Shown here: piece after piece, positions 60,291 through 64,000 of the stretch | How the letters are laid out: every line of letters begins with the position of its first letter | Position numbering within the stretch: position 1 is the stretch's first letter | The notes under the pieces: model-generated | What the model saw: the letters and a program-made list of their open reading frames with translations, nothing else | What the model was told of the DNA's origin: nothing | The model's database searches: none | Position numbers and translations under genes: made by a program | Origin: Cyanidiococcus yangmingshanensis | Taxonomy: Eukaryota > Rhodophyta > Bangiophyceae > Cyanidiales > Cyanidiaceae | Direction of reading: 5' to 3' | Length of the DNA: 64,000 bases | NCBI GenBank assembly: GCA_013995675.1 | Contig: VWRR01000012.1 | Span: 124,001-188,000 of the forward strand

Positions 60291-61372
60291 GGGGGTACTG
60301 CTGAAGCTTTTCCGTGAGTTCCTGGAAAAGTGACATCTGCAGAGGCCATAAAAGCTCGAATCGGATACCCCCAATGGCTCAGTCCTTACCTTCCGGACCG
60401 AGATGACGCTTCCAGAATCCACAAAAACGCCGACAAAACCTCAGGCACCGCCTCTTCTCCAGCTCAAATGTTGGCGGCTACAGTCTTGAACGCCGAGAGC
60501 AGAGCGTTCAACTTGTTGCATCCGTTCATCAACAGCGTGGGGAAACCGGAAGCCTTCGCCACACGTTGTGGAGCTTGATTCCAGAAAAACAGCAGCGCAT
60601 CCAAACCAGAGATTCGACGAGGGCTGCAAAAGCGTCCCGCAGCATTTTGGCAAGCAATAGAGACCGAAGAATGATGTTTGGGTGCAGCATGTATGCGACA
60701 ACAGGAGCGAGTTGTCATAGAAATTTCGCATGCAAGGGATCACCGAGAAACGAGGTATCGTCGTCCACAGTCGCCAGCACGGCCGCCGTGAGAAGCAATG
60801 AACATGTCTCCGTTACAAAACGAAATTCATCTGTTTCCACCGGAATGTTCTTTATCGGCGAATCCATCAGCATGCGAATGATAGACGGCACCCACATCGG
60901 TGGGGATTACAGATTGGATGTAGCTCGGCTTGATATGGGCTCACGATGAGAAAAACCAGACACGTTTCTCGTTAATGATGGAAAGAGTACATATCGTCGG
61001 GGGACTCGTGTTTCGCCTCCGTGCAGTCGTCCGTCGAGGCCAGTCTCACTTTAGGAAGAACCTTCCAGGAATGCAAAACGGATAGCGGGTCTGCAAATCG
61101 CGGTCTGATCCCATATCGGCGTTCACATTCGCCGGCGATTGTAGGCCAGAGTCGCATGCCTGCGTTCAAGCAGTACCAAGCCGGACGCCAATGGACGTTC
61201 ACCGGTACTCAAAGGAACCACCCATTTCGACCTAACTTCATCCCGTTCGTAAAATAGGTCCGGGTACGAATATTCCTTCCGTAAAAATAATCCGGCGGAT
61301 CGATCTCGATCATGGCGAATGTGGGTATTGTGGCTGCTGGAGTGCTTCGGACGCTCGCAAACAGGTCAGGAT
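60291..61372 (-). other. Coding-like minus-strand region, unidentified, no single frame
   Basis: No frame is long, but minus-strand pieces read like protein: PPDYFY and SYPDLFYERDEVRSKW, then VPLSTGERPLASGLVLLERR (about 61100-61320), RPRFADPLSVLHSWKVLPKV (about 61010-61090), and MLMDSPIKNIPVETDEFRF, LLLTAAVLATVDDDTSFLGD, MLHPNIILRSLLLAKMLRD (about 60560-60897). They lie in different frames, with two in-frame TGA codons, so a gene with several breaks or a decayed gene is possible. I could not name it. A plus frame 60330-60578 starts with SAEAIKARIGYPQWL but is short and was not accepted. Confidence 0.3.
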
Positions 61373-62116
61373 TCATCGCTTGTTCGTCACTCTTCGAACA
61401 AGACAGCTTTGCAACCACATATGCACTGTATGAGCGAGCTCATCCTCCATGCCAATCCAAAAATGATCAGCGTCATTGAAGAACGCCCGATCCTTTGGTT
61501 CTTTTAACTGAGCGAAAAGCCATTCGAACGTTCTAGGGGAGCAAAATTGGTCCTGCCCACCATGAATAAACAGTTTCGGGAGGGACACATATTTCGTCGG
61601 TTCCAGATGGCACCCCAGTACAAGTCGTGAGAGAAATCCAGCAGGGTATGAGATCGCAATCAGTGCAGCCAACCATGTTGGGGCTCCACCAATGTTCTTG
61701 CACAGCTGACCGATCGCGGAGCTACAGACAGCAGCACCGAAAGAGTAACCAATGATAGTCACAGCTGAAGAGTCCCCGAGTTTAGCGTGTAGCCAACGGG
61801 CTGCGCCAAGCACATCTTCGCGTTCGGCCTCACCTCGCCACGTCGCAGTTCCCGTCGAACCGCCGTGTCCTCTGGAGTTGAACGAGAGGATCGTGAAACT
61901 GCACTCTTTCGAACTCGCCAAAATCGAACAGAGTGCACTTATCACATTGTTTGAGCGTGCGTCTCCTCCAAGTTTAGGATGAGGGTGCATAAGAACGATA
62001 CCTTGCTCGGACGCACCAGCAGCGTTTCCCTGGAAAAGCCAAGCCTGGAGCGTTACGCTCGGGCTGATGGGTATATGTACAACGCGTTCATCAAAGCTGC
62101 TGCTTGGTTCTTCCAT
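61373..62116 (-). CDS. Alpha/beta hydrolase, COG2945-type
   Basis: This 247-residue protein has the alpha/beta-hydrolase fold. It begins with a strand pair, then LMHPHPKLGGDARSNNVI, equal to the HPHP-x-x-GG of the small bacterial hydrolase family COG2945 (dienelactone-hydrolase-like). FNSRGHGGSTG is the usual oxyanion region, GYSFGAAV at about residue 137 carries the nucleophile Ser, and the acid and base are likely Asp in GGQDQFCSP and His in DADHFW. The substrate is unknown. ATG 62116 is chosen; the longer frame starts with TTG at 62134. No targeting signal is evident, so it is probably cytosolic. Confidence 0.87.
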   Translation of the reverse strand: MEEPSSSFDERVVHIPISPSVTLQAWLFQGNAAGASEQGIVLMHPHPKLGGDARSNNVISALCSILASSKECSFTILSFNSRGHGGSTGTATWRGEAEREDVLGAARWLHAKLGDSSAVTIIGYSFGAAVCSSAIGQLCKNIGGAPTWLAALIAISYPAGFLSRLVLGCHLEPTKYVSLPKLFIHGGQDQFCSPRTFEWLFAQLKEPKDRAFFNDADHFWIGMEDELAHTVHMWLQSCLVRRVTNKR

Positions 62117-62885
62117 TGATCTCGTTAAACTCAAAAATCGCTTTGGAACTCAGTCGACCAGAACGTTCCCTCAGGTTCCGAGGCAACAGGTTCCCTTCCG
62201 CCACGTCTCTGGCTACGGCGTCCTGCAAAGCGAAACCGGTGCGAGAGAGTGCGACCGTTCAGAGACGAGCAAAAGTAACACCAGTACCGTTCACAAAACC
62301 GGGATGCTCTCCACCCCTTCTCGTTCGATCTCCAAAGCAGCCACACCGGCTATAGCCTATAGTGATAGACAGGCCGTAATCTGTGCTCAAAGCCGTGTAA
62401 AGTCCGGGCAGGAGTACCATGGCCCGGCTGGAGAGGAGATCGCCGAGGCCCATCGGACGGAATGCCGTACTCGTCGTGCTTGCGTGGACAGTGTGAAGTT
62501 TTCCCGGACGGGTAGGCAAGCAGTTCGGGAAGACCTAGATTTGGGGATAGACTGGAACCGCGTCTAATGCAACACCATCCAGCGCAGATCAGCGTTCCAG
62601 ACTGACGTAGTCTCATGGCAATGATTCACTCCTTGTGAAGCAAAGTCACCTGCTGATGGTTCCTATTCATGGCACTCCCTCTGGTCATGGCAAGTGGTCA
62701 AGAACGCCTGGATAAAAGCAAACGAAGCGAGAACAGCCATTTCCAATCGAGCATCGTAGAAGCGACTTTGAGCCGCTTCCCAATCCACAGCGATTCTCAC
62801 AGACGCCGGCTATGCATCCCGCGTTATTGTATTGGCTTGTGAAGATTTGTGTTTGCTGCAGGGGCGCTCACCGTACCTTGTCCCC
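62117..62885. other. Intergenic, ambiguous ORFs
   Basis: This region lies between the divergent hydrolase and APC2 genes. A plus frame open to 62567 and minus frames (62259-62519, with GLGDLLSSRAMVLLPGLYTAL) overlap. None is recognised; at least one must be chance. Both promoters should lie here. Confidence 0.3.
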
Positions 62886-64000
62886 ATGTCTGGCTGGGAC
62901 GACGGGACAGCTTGGCTTAAGAGTGCCCTTTTAGAATCTAAAACGAAGGCAGTGTCTTCGGGGATAGTCCAGGAAAGTTCCCGGGCTTTCGCGGCCTTCG
63001 AACCTTGCTCACTATCGGCTGCTGCCTTTTGCCGCTATGCGAACTGGATTTTAAAGCGTTTCATACAAAAAGAAGTTTGGGCAGAATGTTTGGAACCACT
63101 CTTAGGCAAACCTAGTTTTAGATGCTCTGAAGAGCTCGAGTCCGGCGACAGTGCAGCAGGTTGTTCAGATCGCTCCTGTTTCGATCTGGAAAATGTGAGG
63201 GAGCAGCTGCGCGAGGCATGTTTTCTGTTCCAATACGCAGTTGATCTTATGGAGTTGGTGGTGAGCAAACTCCAGCCGCCCATGAGGGACTTCTGGTGTG
63301 GTGCTTTTCGCTTGGATGGGAAGACATTTATCGCAACTCGTACTTCCCACGCAGCGATGCGATGTTTGATTCAAAAGATTTTCAGATGGGTCCTTCAACA
63401 AAGCGAGGACGCGACTACCACGGGAGACTCAGAATGAAACGAGTCTGAAGCACCCAGAGTCGGTGGCAGGAGCTGACATGGGGACCAGCCATCGTTGCAC
63501 CATCGACCTGAACAGAGAAGTCGGAAGAACCCTGGCCCAGTTTGATGAGGATATGCTGGTACTGGGACTCTTCGATTTGTGGCGCGATCTGGTCTCAGTC
63601 CAGATATATGAGGCTATTGAGGAGCAAGCGAGCAAGCTAGCTCACGGTGAGCTTTGTCGAAGCGTGGCCACCAGCATGCTCACATGGGTGAACAGGTTGA
63701 TACGACCGTGGTTGCGGGCCATGCAGCCTGACGACGTTGAACAGCAGCCATCGTCCAGCAGCAGACCATGGTATGATGACGCTTCGTCGTGGGAAAAAAG
63801 GGTGCTTTATTTCACACACGAAGCGCTATTGCACGCCCGGTTGCAAGATCTGTTTGATATTATTGTTGAGTTTCCAGCTTCGAACCCTGCACTTGTGGAT
63901 ATTCGCGAATGCCTGGAGCACACGGACGCTTTCGAAGAAATTACACAGAGTCTATGTAATCAACTTGAGAGACGCTTATTGCATCCGGGGGCATCTACGA
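62886..64000 (+). CDS. APC2: Anaphase-promoting complex subunit APC2, N-terminal part, truncated by window
   Basis: This is the 5' part of the cullin-like scaffold of the APC/C ubiquitin ligase. The second frame, open to the end of the window, has the cullin-repeat segment W-V-N-R-L-I-R-P-W-L, LYFTHEALLHARLQDLFDIIVEFPASNPALVDIRECLEHTD and finally QLERRLLHPGAST, equal to the very conserved EMRLLHPGVNT of APC2. The first frame (62886-63437), joined if one extra base is skipped near 63400-63437, gives the less conserved N-terminus (YANWILKRFIQKEVW, LREACFLFQYAVDLMELV). ATG 62886 is chosen over an upstream TTG at 62832. The catalytic C-terminal cullin and winged-helix domains lie beyond the window. 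Confidence 0.88.

Noticed and set aside
60330-60578. IGYPQW motif recalling M13 peptidases
   Set aside because: Only about ten residues fit, the frame lacks the zinc motif HExxH, and it starts without ATG.
1-64000. Bacterial or organellar origin, operons, CRISPR, rRNA, viral elements
   Set aside because: Gene content is nuclear eukaryotic throughout (RPT6, RPC5, NUP107, APC2, NSA2); no spaced short repeats, rRNA or virus-like genes were seen.

Overview
The window looks like nuclear chromosome from a unicellular red alga, most likely a cyanidiophyte (the Cyanidioschyzon/Cyanidium group). Evidence: eukaryotic housekeeping genes (RNA polymerase, proteasome, APC/C, Elongator, nuclear pore, eIF3) lie next to a plastid-targeted PsbQ-type photosystem II protein and a plant-type transcription-repair coupling factor Mfd. 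Genes are dense, on both strands, often under 200 bp apart, and none clearly needs a spliceosomal intron. The only clear intron is an 11-nt one in a tRNA-Ser gene. Species assignment is inference.

Layout. 0.3-10 kb: RPB12 (45 aa), a short 3-hydroxyacyl-CoA dehydrogenase, NBP35, a cupin, a two-TM protein, an Smr protein, TRM7 and NUP107. 10-17 kb: an RHL1-like protein, an Elongator-5-like gene, organellar uL15 and PsbQ. 17.4-18.1 kb: copy 1 of a 0.74-kb repeat, directly upstream of RPC5 (Pol III). 20-25 kb: RPT6, EME1-like, TPR. 26-35 kb: OXA1, a second Smr protein, 6-phosphogluconolactonase, a phosphohexomutase, an unknown. 35-45 kb: RPA1, AOS1, an HSP101 without its N-domain, NSA2. 44.9-45.6 kb: copy 2 of the repeat, inverted, directly upstream of NSA2. 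46-52 kb: Mfd, a PHD-TFIIS-SPOC protein, tRNA-Ser. 53-64 kb: a one-TM unknown, eIF3k, AAMP/SQT1, a large glycosyltransferase, an alpha/beta hydrolase, and the 5' part of APC2 running off the window.

Two things stand out. First, the inverted repeat pair is about 99% identical over 735/760 bp and sits in the same orientation upstream of RPC5 and NSA2, so both genes may share a duplicated promoter module. Second, at least 18 single-base frame breaks interrupt otherwise well conserved genes; 14 of them need one base skipped and 4 lack one. This most simply means assembly errors of long-read type, but one lies in RPT6, which cannot be dispensable, so it must be resolved before any protein here is taken at face value.

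The genes do not form an operon-like pathway; they are a normal mixture of housekeeping functions. Recurrent themes are transcription (RPB12, RPC5, Elongator, PHD-TFIIS-SPOC), ribosome production (NSA2, SQT1, uL15, eIF3k), genome maintenance (RPA1, EME1-like, Mfd, RHL1-like) and protein turnover or modification (RPT6, APC2, AOS1, HSP101). No virus-like or retroelement sequence, rRNA or CRISPR array was seen.
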